DNA of 64,000 nucleotides from Coprococcus sp. (GCA_017935345.1 JAGBHU010000008.1:1-64000), one strand, 5' to 3'. Counted from the stretch's first letter, positions 34,212 through 44,215 are shown. Numbers and translations are program-made. Notes: generated by a model not told the origin, from the sequence alone.

Positions 34212-35588
34212 CTATACCATATTCCTATTTTCATATTGATTCCTGATTTTACGCCTTACGATAATAAAGCATATGATATGTGCTATTGTCGTTACTATCC
34301 AGCTTACAGGATATGTTGCATAAAGCGAGGTAAGCGTATGGAACTGCTCCATTTTGAAAAAGGTAAAAATCCAAAAAAGCCTTAATCCGCATGCGCCTAT
34401 CAGCGATACGATAGTCGGCATAACGGCATAGCCCAATCCACGAAGAGAACCTACCATAACGTCCATCATTCCGCATAAGGCATATGTGCTGCAAATTACC
34501 TTGAGACGTTTCATTCCGGCAGCCTTTACAAGACTGCTCTTTGTATAAAATCCAAGCAGCGGATTTCCAAAAAATACGGCAAGATTTCCCAGCACAATAC
34601 CTACCACGATAACACACATTTCCGCTTCCAATAATATTTTATTAATTCGTTTGTATTTTGCAGCGCCCATATTCTGACTGGTAAAGGATATGGTACCCTG
34701 ATGAAATGCATTCATTGCCACATAGACAAAGCCTTCTATATTGGCAGCGGCAGAATTGCCTGCCACTACAATTTTACCGAAAGAATTTACTGAGGACTGA
34801 ATAATGACATTTGAAATTGAAAATATAATTCCCTGAAAGCTTGCAGGAAGCCCGACACGTAAAATACGCAGAAAAATATTTTTGTCAATATGCAGCTTCT
34901 TCAATTCAAGATGGATACTGCCCTCTTCCTTCACCATACATCTCAGTACAAGTGTAGCGGAAATACATTGTGATATAACGGTTGCAATTCCGACACCTGC
35001 CACACTCATTTTCAATGGAATTACAAATAATAAATTCAGACCTACGTTTATAACTCCTGCAAATGAAAGATAATATAACGGTCTCTTTGTATCACCTACA
35101 GCTCTCAATATGGCACTTCCGAAGTTGTAAATCATCGTAGCCGTCATACCAATAAAATATATTCTGAGATACGTCGCAGCAAGCGGAATAACCTCCTCCG
35201 GCGTATTCATCCAGATGAGTATCTGCTTTGCCCCCAATATTCCGATAATTGTAAGCAATATTCCACTGTACAGCGAAAGAAGCATTGCGGTGTGAACCGT
35301 TTTTCCGGTCTGTTCGTCATTTTTTGCCCCTGTATAATGTGCAACAAGTACATTTGCTCCTATGGACAATCCCAAAAAGAAATTCGTCAGGAGATTGATT
35401 AGTGCCGTATTGGAACCTACTGCCGCCAGTGCATCATCTCCTGCCCATCTTCCGACTACAATAATATCCGCTGCATTAAACAGAAGCTGTAATATACTGG
35501 ATATCATCAACGGTACGGTAAATGCAAGAAGCCTTGGCAAAATAGGCCCGTTTATCATATCAATATTGTATTTTTTCTTCTTTTGCAT
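34212..35588 (-). CDS. MATE-family multidrug/metabolite efflux transporter
   Basis: The 458-residue protein has twelve predicted hydrophobic segments in two repeats. The N-terminal PILPRLLAFTVPLMISSILQLLFNAADIIVVGRWAGDDALAAVG is characteristic of MATE proteins. It should use a Na+ or H+ gradient to export organic cations or other small molecules. The gene stands between a terminator and a PfoR-like gene. Confidence 0.92.
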   Translation of the reverse strand: MQKKKKYNIDMINGPILPRLLAFTVPLMISSILQLLFNAADIIVVGRWAGDDALAAVGSNTALINLLTNFFLGLSIGANVLVAHYTGAKNDEQTGKTVHTAMLLSLYSGILLTIIGILGAKQILIWMNTPEEVIPLAATYLRIYFIGMTATMIYNFGSAILRAVGDTKRPLYYLSFAGVINVGLNLLFVIPLKMSVAGVGIATVISQCISATLVLRCMVKEEGSIHLELKKLHIDKNIFLRILRVGLPASFQGIIFSISNVIIQSSVNSFGKIVVAGNSAAANIEGFVYVAMNAFHQGTISFTSQNMGAAKYKRINKILLEAEMCVIVVGIVLGNLAVFFGNPLLGFYTKSSLVKAAGMKRLKVICSTYALCGMMDVMVGSLRGLGYAVMPTIVSLIGACGLRLFWIFTFFKMEQFHTLTSLYATYPVSWIVTTIAHIICFIIVRRKIRNQYENRNMV

Positions 35589-35658
35589 TTTTCTGAAACC
35601 TCTATTTTTTCTTACAGACTACATTATAGTCCTTCTGTAAAAAAAATAAAGAGATATA

Positions 35659-36750
35659 TTAACTTAAAGTCAAATCTCCGTCCTTCACCCAGCCCAGCTT
35701 GCGGCAAACCATATTAAGCAACGGGCAAAGTACAGCCGGAAGCACAAAGGATATCATAATCAGTCCTATCCAATCCATCGCTGTAATAGCCGTCTTGACA
35801 CCTGCAGCAATATCATTTGTCCAACCTGTATACACACCGATCTGACCTACCAGACCGCAGGTTCCCATTCCTGACGAAACCGGTGTACCATTCATTTGGA
35901 GCTGAAACAGACATGTTGCAATCGGTCCCGTGATAGCCGAGGTCACAATCGGTGCAATCCATATTCTTGGATTCTTTACGATATTTCCCATCTGTAACAT
36001 GGATGTTCCGATGCCCTGTGATATCAGTCCGCCTACCTTATTTTCCTTAAATGACATCACTGCAAATCCTACCATCTGCGCACAGCAGCCTGCAACGGCA
36101 GCACCGCCTGCAAGGCCCGTAAGACCAAAGGCCGCACAGATTGCTGCTGAGGATATTGGCAGTGTAAGTGCAATTCCGACAAATACGGATACAAGAATAC
36201 CCATCAGGAACGGTTGAAGGTTTGTTGCCCACATAATCAGCTCTCCAACCTTCATGGCAGCATTTCCGAGAGCAGGTGCACAGAAATAAGAAAGTGCAAC
36301 ACCGATTCCTATGGTAACGATTGGTGTAACAAGAATATCAACCTTTGTCTCCTTTGCAATCATCTTACCAAATTCCGCTGCCAGTATGGCAATAACAAGA
36401 ACGGAAAGAGGACCTCCCGCCCCGCCTAACGTATTTGCTGCATAGCCGACTGTTATCAGCGAAAACAGTACAAGCGGCGGTGCATTTAATGCCGAGCCGA
36501 TTGCTACTGCCATAGCCGGTCCGCTCATAAGGGATGCCAGTCCCCCGACTGTATATCCAACGTCATTTACAACCGCTATCTGTGCGGTCAGAAATGGAAT
36601 ATGAAACTGGGTACCCAGCGTGTTCAGTATTGTTCCTATCAGCAAGGTACAGAATAAGCCCTGTGCCATCGCACCAAGTGCATCCACCCCATACCGTTTT
36701 GCAGATATAACAATATCCTTCCGTTTTAAAAATGCTTTTACTTTGTCCAT
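35659..36750 (-). CDS. PfoR-like / EIIC_2-family membrane transporter
   Basis: The 363-residue protein has many membrane segments and Gly/Ala-rich loops (AMAQGLFCTLLIGTILNTLG, SALNAPPLVLFSLITVGYAANTLGGAGGPL). The family is the PTS_EIIC_2 group that includes PfoR, a regulator of perfringolysin in C. perfringens. No EIIA or EIIB component is adjacent, so a sugar role is unproven. I chose the ATG at 36750, which has AAGGAAGAGAG upstream; an extra 15 residues upstream have no such support. Confidence 0.8.
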   Translation of the reverse strand: MDKVKAFLKRKDIVISAKRYGVDALGAMAQGLFCTLLIGTILNTLGTQFHIPFLTAQIAVVNDVGYTVGGLASLMSGPAMAVAIGSALNAPPLVLFSLITVGYAANTLGGAGGPLSVLVIAILAAEFGKMIAKETKVDILVTPIVTIGIGVALSYFCAPALGNAAMKVGELIMWATNLQPFLMGILVSVFVGIALTLPISSAAICAAFGLTGLAGGAAVAGCCAQMVGFAVMSFKENKVGGLISQGIGTSMLQMGNIVKNPRIWIAPIVTSAITGPIATCLFQLQMNGTPVSSGMGTCGLVGQIGVYTGWTNDIAAGVKTAITAMDWIGLIMISFVLPAVLCPLLNMVCRKLGWVKDGDLTLS

Positions 36751-36932
36751 AATCTCTCTTCCTTCTTTTGTTACAGCCCGACAATATCCCATCATATGTA
36801 TATCATGAATCTATCAATAATATGTAAATAGAAAAAATAGAAAATACATATAAATAGTATGTACCTATAAAAATGGAAAAAATATATATAACCAATATGT
36901 ACGCATCAAAAACAGCTTGTGCAAAATATTGT

Positions 36933-36960
36933 CAGGTGTAAAGTATATTATTTACACCTG
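36933..36960. promoter_or_regulatory. Perfect 10-bp inverted repeat between divergent genes
   Basis: CAGGTGTAAA, 8 bases, TTTACACCTG. It lies in the 327-base gap 36751-37077 between the PfoR-like gene (-) and the HAD gene (+). It has the form of a dimeric repressor operator; a terminator is less likely as there is no U-run. Confidence 0.5.
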
Positions 36961-37003
36961 CACATTATATTCTTTACACACTTATTTGTCCAGCACTTTT
37001 TTA

Positions 37004-37032
37004 TTGAATACATCAAAAAAATGCAATATCAT
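37004..37032 (+). promoter_or_regulatory. Promoter of the HAD hydrolase gene
   Basis: TTGAAT, 17 bases, TATCAT, 45 bases before the start. Close to sigma-A consensus. Confidence 0.6.
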
Positions 37033-37077
37033 AATATTTTAAGGGAATAGTCAGCTTGAAATACGGAGGTAGAAATC

Positions 37078-37860
37078 ATGAATATAAAACTTGTAGCAAC
37101 CGATATGGACGGTACTCTTTTGGACAGCCAAAAACGCATTCCGTCAGATTTTATGGCGTGGGTAACAACCCATCAGAATATAAAAACAGTGATTGCCAGT
37201 GGCAGACAATACTACAATCTGGAGAAATTATTTGCCCCGATAAAGGACAGACTGATTTTTATTGCCGACAATGGTGGTCTTGTCTTTGCAAACGGCGAAG
37301 CCATCTATTGCAACAAAATGATGAAAAGCGATGTCCATGCCATACTTGATATTTTACAAAACATACCGGATATCGTTGTCATTATTTGTGGTGTTAAATC
37401 TGCATATATGCTTCATTCTACAGCCTTGTCAGAAGAAAATGCACATATGTATTATGCCCGATTAAAATTCGTAAAGGACCTTAGGGAATGTATCAGTCAG
37501 GATGATATTGTTAAGCTTGCTGTATTTTTTGAAAAAAGAAATGCAGAAGAACTGTACCCAACGATACAAAACAGACTAAGTGAGAAAATTTCAGTTCAAC
37601 TTTCAGGAGACAGATGGGTAGACATCGCAAATGCTTCTGTCAGTAAGGGTAACGCCATAAAAGCTATTCTGGAGCAATATCATATCGATAAATCACAGGC
37701 AATGGCATTTGGTGATTATCTGAATGATTATACGCTGTTACAGGCATGTGATGAAAGCTATGCCATGGAAAATGCCCACCCGGAAATAAAAAAGATTTCC
37801 AAATATACAGCGCCTTCCAATGATGAGGATGGTGTAATGCGTATACTAAGAAAGATATAG
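37078..37860 (+). CDS. HAD-superfamily Cof-type phosphatase
   Basis: The Cof/YidA-type HAD phosphatase has LVATDMDGTLLDSQKRIP near residues 5-22 (nucleophile Asp), a Thr or Ser motif, and GDYLNDYTLLQACD near 218-231 for the metal site, with a C2 cap in the middle. Such enzymes hydrolyse sugar phosphates, flavin or other phosphate esters. The 260 residues are typical. It starts after GGAGG and is convergent with the NUDIX gene 18 bases away. The substrate is not deducible. Confidence 0.9.
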   Translation: MNIKLVATDMDGTLLDSQKRIPSDFMAWVTTHQNIKTVIASGRQYYNLEKLFAPIKDRLIFIADNGGLVFANGEAIYCNKMMKSDVHAILDILQNIPDIVVIICGVKSAYMLHSTALSEENAHMYYARLKFVKDLRECISQDDIVKLAVFFEKRNAEELYPTIQNRLSEKISVQLSGDRWVDIANASVSKGNAIKAILEQYHIDKSQAMAFGDYLNDYTLLQACDESYAMENAHPEIKKISKYTAPSNDEDGVMRILRKI

Positions 37861-37878
37861 GCATCAGCCTATATCTTT

Positions 37879-38439
37879 CTATTTTCTGCTCCACATATAA
37901 CAAAATGCCTGTGTTCTGGCGGCAAATTTCTCTGTCTTTAACAATTTCCGTACCTGTTCTTTCGTATACCAGCCGGGCTCTATTTCTTCCAGAGTGGATG
38001 TACTTGGCTTAAAGCTGCCACGTGCCTTTCCCACCACGCATACATTTGTTTCATTGGAGAAGCCCACCGCGCTATAACTGGTATTTATGAAATCATCTAT
38101 CTCATAAAGCTCAAGTCCTGTTTCTTCCATAAGCTCACGTTTTGCACTTTCTTCCGGTGTTTCACCTGCATCAATCAAACCGGCAGGGAAATTGTAAACC
38201 CATTCTCCCGGTGCCAATCGAAATTCTCTATCGATTAAAATTCTTTCATTGTTTTCGTCTGTGGCAATAATTACCACCGCATCCGCACGTTTGCCATGAA
38301 GCTCCTCAAAGCTTTTTATATCACGGTTTCGGCTTATCATTTCATAAATCTTTTTCTTTCCGTCAACCGTTTCATATTCCACATCATATCGGGCTATAAA
38401 TTTACCCTGTTCTTTCTTTTCTATTCCTTTAAATTTCAT
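37879..38439 (-). CDS. NUDIX hydrolase, ADP-ribose pyrophosphatase-like
   Basis: The Nudix box GLIDAGETPEESAKRELMEETGLEL lies near residues 91-115. The N-terminal KFKGIEKKEQGKFIARYDVEY resembles the dimeric ADP-ribose pyrophosphatase type. At 186 residues it has a normal size. Such enzymes clear nucleotide-sugar or ADP-ribose metabolites. It lies downstream of metF, about 100 bases away. Confidence 0.88.
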   Translation of the reverse strand: MKFKGIEKKEQGKFIARYDVEYETVDGKKKIYEMISRNRDIKSFEELHGKRADAVVIIATDENNERILIDREFRLAPGEWVYNFPAGLIDAGETPEESAKRELMEETGLELYEIDDFINTSYSAVGFSNETNVCVVGKARGSFKPSTSTLEEIEPGWYTKEQVRKLLKTEKFAARTQAFCYMWSRK

Positions 38440-38543
38440 GTTGATTCTTCCTGCATATTTTTCATTTACTGCCTACATATAAGATATCTCTATGCGTAAC
38501 GCACTAACATATTCCGTCTGATTTTCTGCATCCATATATAAGG

Positions 38544-39419
38544 TTATATTTTCAATTTCAGTATCTCAGACAAATTCTTCTGTATGCCCTCTGCTATATC
38601 AGGCTTATTCATGGAATAAACATGAATATTTTTTACCCCGTTTGCAATCAAATCAATAATCTGGTCCGTTGCATATATGATACCCGCCTGCTTCATGGCA
38701 TCGGGTACACCGCCGAATCTGTCCACAATGTTCCTGAAACGCTCCGGTACATTACAACCGGACAGCTTTACCGCATTTTTTACCTGAACCGCCCTTGTTA
38801 TCGGCATAATACCCGGTATAACCGGAACGGTAATTCCCGCCTCTCTTATCCTGTACAGAAAGTTGTAATAAATATTATTATCGAAAAACATCTGTGTCGT
38901 CAGGAATTCACATCCCGCATCTACTTTGTTTTTCAAATTTTCAATATCCTCTTTTTTATTTGCCGCATCAGGATGTCCTTCAGGATAACAGGCACCGCCT
39001 ACACAAAAATCTCCATATGCTTTTATATCTGCGACCAAATCAGAAGCATGCTTATAATCGGTAAATATTTCTCCCTGAAAATCTTTCGGGATATCCCCCC
39101 TCAGTGCCAAAACATTTTCGATTCCTGCTCTGCTCATTTCATCAAGTGCAGCATAGATACCGGTCCTGTCTGCCCCTACACAGGTAAGATGTGCCAGACT
39201 TGTAACACCATAATCCTTCTGTAGTTTCCCTGCGATCTTTACCGTATTTCCTCTTGTGCTTCCTCCTGCCCCATATGTAACACTCATGTAACTTGGATGA
39301 AGTGCCGCAACACCGCATGCCGCCCTCTCGACAGCAGCATAATCCGTATCCGTCTTAGGCGGAAACACCTCGAAAGACAGCGTTATTTCATCTTTTCCTA
39401 TGATCTCTCTTAATTTCAT
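38544..39419 (-). CDS. metF: Methylenetetrahydrofolate reductase
   Basis: MetF reduces 5,10-methylene-THF to 5-methyl-THF for methionine synthesis and, in acetogen relatives, one-carbon flow. The FAD-binding TIM barrel features include SFEVFPPKTD near residue 15, SVTYGAGGS near 47, LTCVGADR, NVLALRGDIPKD near 98, CVGGACYPEGHPDA near 137, and TTQMFFDNNIYY. The 291 residues are usual. No partner for a MetFV complex is nearby. It follows the phosphoesterase gene by 28 bases. Confidence 0.95.
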   Translation of the reverse strand: MKLREIIGKDEITLSFEVFPPKTDTDYAAVERAACGVAALHPSYMSVTYGAGGSTRGNTVKIAGKLQKDYGVTSLAHLTCVGADRTGIYAALDEMSRAGIENVLALRGDIPKDFQGEIFTDYKHASDLVADIKAYGDFCVGGACYPEGHPDAANKKEDIENLKNKVDAGCEFLTTQMFFDNNIYYNFLYRIREAGITVPVIPGIMPITRAVQVKNAVKLSGCNVPERFRNIVDRFGGVPDAMKQAGIIYATDQIIDLIANGVKNIHVYSMNKPDIAEGIQKNLSEILKLKI

Positions 39420-39447
39420 GTTTATCCTCTTTTCGTGTCTGAATCAT

Positions 39448-40551
39448 CTATTTTATATTAATATCAATAATAACATATTCGGAAATACAGCCTGTCTTAA
39501 ACTTAATTGCCCAGTCTGCAATACCTGATGTAACTACAAATCCGGTATTCATCCGTCTTTCATAGCCATATGTTCCGTCATTTACACCCATCCACTCTCC
39601 TGCATATGTAATGGGTATCAGCTGACCGCCATGCGTATGTCCTGACAACACCAAATCCACATTGCATGCTGCCTGTGCATCATAGTCTGTCGGTTGATGA
39701 TCCATGACAATGATGTATTTTGACATATCAAGGTTTTTCAGCAGGGTTTGCATGTCCGCTCTGTTTTCGATTGACGCATCCTGCCTTCCGACTATATAAA
39801 AGCTGTTGTCAACAAGCACAGCTTCATCCTGAAGCACGGTCACATCATTTTTCTGAAGCTCCGCTATTAAATCATCCGCATCAAAATCCCTGTATCCTTC
39901 ATAGTAACCCTTGTCATGATTGCCAAAAACAAAATATACCCCATATCTTATATGTACATCTCCAAGTGCCTGACAGCACCTGTACATATCCTCTTTCGTT
40001 GTATCATCATCAACAAAATCACCCGCAATCAGAAGAACATCGGGATTTTTAGACTCAATTTCTTTCAGATACGCTGCAAAGCCTTCACCATCAAAGGTGG
40101 TTCCCACATGGGAATCTGCGATTAAGGCAACCCGAAGTCCGTCCTCCGTCATTTTCTTTTCTGTTTCTATCGTATAGTTTGTTTCATATACATGATGGGC
40201 AAAATACCAACCCATACATAGATATCCCATTGTAATAACAATGGCACATATCCCTGCATAATATATTTTAAATGTTTTCTTACGGCATTTCTTCACTATC
40301 CAGCCTGTGAAATCACAAATCAGCCAGAATAATACCAAATGAAGAAGACATATGATTGCATTCATCAAATTCATGGCAAGCGCAGTCACTACCGAAAACA
40401 GAACGACTACAACAGTCCCTGCTGTAAGCCTCAGCCATTTTCTCTCTCCTGCTATCTTTCCAACGATTGTAAATTTGCTAAAGCGGCTGATCAGATATAC
40501 AAATCCGGCTCCTGCTGCCACGAATAATGAAATAAAGATTGCCGCCCACAT
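39448..40551 (-). CDS. Membrane-anchored calcineurin-like metallophosphoesterase
   Basis: The 367-residue protein has four hydrophobic segments in the first about 135 residues, then a metallophosphoesterase domain: LRVALIADSHVGTTFDGEGF near 144-163, LLIAGDFVDDDT near 174-185, VFGNHDKGYYEG and LVLSGHTHGGQLIPI. These metal-binding Asp, Asn and His motifs match the YkuE/calcineurin-like family, where the substrate is often a lipid or cell-wall ester. The function is inferred only. Confidence 0.88.
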   Translation of the reverse strand: MWAAIFISLFVAAGAGFVYLISRFSKFTIVGKIAGERKWLRLTAGTVVVVLFSVVTALAMNLMNAIICLLHLVLFWLICDFTGWIVKKCRKKTFKIYYAGICAIVITMGYLCMGWYFAHHVYETNYTIETEKKMTEDGLRVALIADSHVGTTFDGEGFAAYLKEIESKNPDVLLIAGDFVDDDTTKEDMYRCCQALGDVHIRYGVYFVFGNHDKGYYEGYRDFDADDLIAELQKNDVTVLQDEAVLVDNSFYIVGRQDASIENRADMQTLLKNLDMSKYIIVMDHQPTDYDAQAACNVDLVLSGHTHGGQLIPITYAGEWMGVNDGTYGYERRMNTGFVVTSGIADWAIKFKTGCISEYVIIDINIK

Positions 40552-40572
40552 AAGCCTTCCTCCTTCTGTATT

Positions 40573-41703
40573 TTATTTGCCGAAATAATTGGCAACCTCT
40601 TTCAGGTTGTTTATAATCGGCAAATGCTGTGGACATACATGCTCACACTGTCCGCAGCCTACACAGTCACTTGCTTTGCCAAAGGTTCCTGTAAGCCTGT
40701 CATAATATTCTCCCTGCGGTGTCCAGCCCTTCTCTTTAACCTCCTGCCTGTCAGCATTATACAATGAGAAATACTTTGGAATTGCTATATGCATTGGACA
40801 GCCGTCCACACAATATGCACAGCCTGTACATGGTATTGCTATATTGCTGTTTATCATCTCTACAGCTTTCATCACCATCGTATTTTCCGTTTCATTCAGC
40901 GGTACAAAGTCCTTCATGTAGCTCATATTATCCATAAGCTGTTCCATATTGCTCATTCCTGACAGAACCATTTTTACATGATCAAGACTTGCCGCAAATC
41001 GGATAGCCCATGACGGAACAGACATATCCGCATCATAAGCCCGATACATCTCTTCCACATTCTCAGGTACCTTTGCCAAGGTTCCACCTTTTACAGGCTC
41101 CATCACAATAACCGGTTTGTTATGCTTTACTGCAACCTCATAGCATTTTCTTGACTGAATCCCCTCACTGTCCCAGTCCAGATAGTTAATCTGAAGCTGA
41201 ACAAACTCCATCTCCGGATGCTCGGTAAGCACCTTGTCAAGCAGCTCTGCATTGTCATGGTATGAAAAACCGATATGCTTTACAAGACCCTTTTCCTTCT
41301 TGTCCATCAGCCAGTTAAAGCAATCCAGCTCCGTATACACCTTGTAATGGTCTAATCCCACATCATGGATAAGATAATAATCGAAATAATCTACACCTGT
41401 CTTTTCAAGCTGTGTTTGAAATATCTTATCTCTGTCCTCCTTTGTCTGAAGGAATCCGGCATGAAGCTTTGTAGCAAGTGTATAGCTGTCACGCGGGTGT
41501 CTCTTCACAAGAGCCTCCTTCACGGCATTTTCACTGTTAAAACCACAATACATCCATGCAGTATCAAAATATGTAAATCCGTTTTCTATAAAGCTGTCCA
41601 CCATTTTCTTTGTCAATTCAATATCGATGCTTGAAGCATCATCAGGGTTCATTAACGGCAGTCTCATAAGACCAAAACCTAATTTTTTTTCACCAAACAG
41701 CAT
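40573..41703 (-). CDS. Aldo/keto reductase with ferredoxin-type Fe-S domain
   Basis: The AKR barrel starts MLFGEKKLGFGLMRLPLMNPDD and has FDTAWMYCGFNSENAVKEAL (catalytic Tyr) and LATKLHAG (catalytic Lys). The C-terminus has two 4Fe-4S clusters, CTGCAYCVDGCP and CVGCGQCEHVCP. I chose ATG 41703 because GGAG lies 8 bases upstream and the family starts here; an upstream ATG at 41805, overlapping the phospholipase-like gene, has no ribosome site. This gives 376 residues. The clusters suggest electrons come from ferredoxin as well as NAD(P)H. Confidence 0.9.
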   Translation of the reverse strand: MLFGEKKLGFGLMRLPLMNPDDASSIDIELTKKMVDSFIENGFTYFDTAWMYCGFNSENAVKEALVKRHPRDSYTLATKLHAGFLQTKEDRDKIFQTQLEKTGVDYFDYYLIHDVGLDHYKVYTELDCFNWLMDKKEKGLVKHIGFSYHDNAELLDKVLTEHPEMEFVQLQINYLDWDSEGIQSRKCYEVAVKHNKPVIVMEPVKGGTLAKVPENVEEMYRAYDADMSVPSWAIRFAASLDHVKMVLSGMSNMEQLMDNMSYMKDFVPLNETENTMVMKAVEMINSNIAIPCTGCAYCVDGCPMHIAIPKYFSLYNADRQEVKEKGWTPQGEYYDRLTGTFGKASDCVGCGQCEHVCPQHLPIINNLKEVANYFGK

Positions 41704-41788
41704 AGCATCCGCTCCAATCTTTTTATATTCACCCGATGCCTGATAATATAGACAATTTCGTCTGCACACAGCCAAATTGTCTATATCA

Positions 41789-42373
41789 TCAGGTGCATGG
41801 TTCATTGCTTTCGTGAATATTATAACCGATATGTGTTGCTACCGCAAATATTCTTTCCGCAGATTTTATGATATGTCTGCAATCCGTTGTAGGATTATGG
41901 ACTAACGTCTTATATTCGCTATATACATTTTTTATCGTATGATTGATGTTATCGATGCGTACCTTCTCTGTATACTCCCGTTCAGGCAGAACAAGCGCTT
42001 TCCACATCAGGTGATGAAGCTCATGCTCATATTTTTTATGCTGCCCTATACCATATGCATAATTATCGCTATGGGGATAGGTAAATGAATCCGCAAGGTA
42101 ATGCATCATAACCCCAAGAATAAAGCTGCTTCTCAATTTGCATTTTCGATGTTTCTTTAAATAGCTGCTGTGCTTTTCTACCCTTTTTCTCGCATTGCTG
42201 TGAACATGCCCTTTAAAATTCTTCCTGTCCACAATCCCGTTTGCATAGGAGAAAAGCCATACATCAGGCATAATATTTCCGAATAAAAACAGCTTCTCCT
42301 GTAATGGGGTGAAGCTGTTTTCAATGTTATTTACGAGATAATATCCCAGTGCAAGATGATCCTTCGTTTCCAT
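41789..42373 (-). CDS. Zinc-dependent phospholipase C-like protein
   Basis: The 194 residues match the Zn-dependent PLC family core: DHLALGYYL near 4-12, NIMPDVWLFSYANGIV, HVHSNARKRVE, and MMHYLADSFTYPHSDNYAYGIGQHKKYEHELHHL near 88-120, with several His and Asp that can bind three zincs. It lacks a signal peptide, so it is more likely a cytosolic member than a secreted toxin. It is upstream of the AKR gene in a minus-strand run. Confidence 0.85.
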   Translation of the reverse strand: METKDHLALGYYLVNNIENSFTPLQEKLFLFGNIMPDVWLFSYANGIVDRKNFKGHVHSNARKRVEKHSSYLKKHRKCKLRSSFILGVMMHYLADSFTYPHSDNYAYGIGQHKKYEHELHHLMWKALVLPEREYTEKVRIDNINHTIKNVYSEYKTLVHNPTTDCRHIIKSAERIFAVATHIGYNIHESNEPCT

Positions 42374-42488
42374 ACATAACCTCCACGTCTCATAATCTAT
42401 TTCCTGATTATTTTTTTACTGCTATGTATTTATTTTTTCAAAAAGAATGTACTTTATTCATTGCACTGTTATATCGTTATTGATTCCA

Positions 42489-44090
42489 TTATTTCACGCT
42501 GATATTCTTTACTGCCGACCAGCCTGAATAATATGTTTTTGTGCCTGTCTTTTTATAGGTTCTTATTCTTACATAATATCGTTTTCCGGATTTCAGTCCT
42601 GTCAATTTTTTACTTGTTACCGTATTCTTCTTTATTGTTGCAGTCTTTTTTCCTGAAGTAAAATTCTTATTTGCCGCATACTGTATCTGATAACCCGTTA
42701 CCTGTTTCGATACCTTTCCGAATTGAACCGTAATGTTTTTCTTTCCTGCCGTAAGGCTCTTGATTGAAGTTTTCTTTGGTGCAATCTTAAAACTCTTATG
42801 AATCGTTCCCGAATAACCGTTTTTGAACCTTACGGTCACACGATATACACCTACATTTTTTCTCCCTTTACTATAGCTTACCGTATAGCAGGATGACGGT
42901 ATGGTATTGCCCTTTTTATCCTTTACGGAAACAGACGGCTTCTTTACTTTTCCGTCATAAACATATGATGTTGCCGACAGTTTCACTTTATCTATCGCAT
43001 ATATCGTTGTAACATCTTTCTTTTCCGTACAGGACGGAGTCGTACAACGATGGCTCTTGCTTCCGTTCTTCGTTGTCGTTGCCGCCTTATCTATCGTCCA
43101 TGATGTACGATAGCTATGATTACACACTACATTGATTTCATATGTCGCTTTCAAACCGCCTGCCTGTGCCGTAATGGTTGCTTTTCCAATCGTTTTACCT
43201 GTTACAATGCCCTTATCGGAAACAGTGGCAACCGAAGGAGCTGAGGAAGACCATTTTGCACCCTCCAAAATTTCAGGCATAGTTCCCATGCCTTTTATCT
43301 CCGCCTTTAATACAAGCTGTTTACTTTTTCCATATGCAACATCAGAGCCTTCAATGGATAACTTTGATATATACTCATTTTTTATCGCAAGCTTCTGTAT
43401 ACATTTACCGACTGCCGGCTGAAAAGTCTCGTCAAGCCCATTTCCTGAACCAAGCTGTGCCGCTGTTGTGTTTGGATAATATGTAGCCTTCGTATAGAAG
43501 GTTGCCAATCCGATATATGTATTCCCCGGTTTTATCAGGGCTTCGTAATGTCCCGTCTGTCCTCCGCCGGAATTTACCCAATCAGACTTCTCCTCATACC
43601 ACTGTTCTACACCATAAAGTACATCTGTCGTCCAATTATAGGCTATAATCTCTCCACGAGGAGAACATCCGCTCGGATATTGATATCCCCATATACTACT
43701 GCCATTTAAGGTATTATGACCTGAACCTAACAAATTGTATGCAATCCCTGCATTACTTGCCCTGTATCTGGCTATCGTTTCAAGTCCTGATGACCATTTA
43801 ATCGGTACATAATCAGCAAGTGTAAGTGGCTTTCCTGTACTTGGATTTACAACGCCCTCCCTGCAGGCTTCATACCGAATCTCATTAATACGGTCAACAA
43901 CCGCCTGCGAATCCGTTATATATTCGCCTTCTACACCAATAAATACACAGTCCTCCGGCAATGTCTGGTTTTCATCAGGCATAACCGGCAACTGACTGGC
44001 ATTTACACGTTCTGGTGCAAATAAACTTACACCCAAAACAAAAATTAAGGTAAATACGCACAAAAGTTTTTTAAGATTTCGTTTTTGCAT
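42489..44090 (-). CDS. Secreted CAP-domain protein with Big2 and Fn3 modules
   Basis: The 533-residue protein (ATG 44090; AAGGAG upstream; the TTG three codons earlier is less likely) has a signal peptide (LKKLLCVFTLIFVLGVSLF). A CAP/SCP domain follows (about residues 55-215, VDRINEIRYEACREG, WSSGLETIARYRASNAG, GHNTLNG). Next come a bacterial Ig-like Big2 domain (about 235-320, SVATVSDKGIVTGKTIGKATITAQ), a Cys-containing HSYRTSWTIDKAATTTKNG segment, and a C-terminal Fn3-like domain (KKTSIKSLTAGKKNITVQFG). The role is unknown but envelope-associated; CAP proteins may bind lipids or wall. Confidence 0.85.
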   Translation of the reverse strand: MQKRNLKKLLCVFTLIFVLGVSLFAPERVNASQLPVMPDENQTLPEDCVFIGVEGEYITDSQAVVDRINEIRYEACREGVVNPSTGKPLTLADYVPIKWSSGLETIARYRASNAGIAYNLLGSGHNTLNGSSIWGYQYPSGCSPRGEIIAYNWTTDVLYGVEQWYEEKSDWVNSGGGQTGHYEALIKPGNTYIGLATFYTKATYYPNTTAAQLGSGNGLDETFQPAVGKCIQKLAIKNEYISKLSIEGSDVAYGKSKQLVLKAEIKGMGTMPEILEGAKWSSSAPSVATVSDKGIVTGKTIGKATITAQAGGLKATYEINVVCNHSYRTSWTIDKAATTTKNGSKSHRCTTPSCTEKKDVTTIYAIDKVKLSATSYVYDGKVKKPSVSVKDKKGNTIPSSCYTVSYSKGRKNVGVYRVTVRFKNGYSGTIHKSFKIAPKKTSIKSLTAGKKNITVQFGKVSKQVTGYQIQYAANKNFTSGKKTATIKKNTVTSKKLTGLKSGKRYYVRIRTYKKTGTKTYYSGWSAVKNISVK

Positions 44091-44215
44091 CCTTCGCAAT
44101 TCTCCTTTCCTTTTTGAATGATTTTTCGTTCATATTTATGAAAATATTTTATCAGAAAGAAAAGATTTCATCTACTGTTTTTAACATATTTTTAGCCCAA
44201 TTCAAAGCTGGAAGC

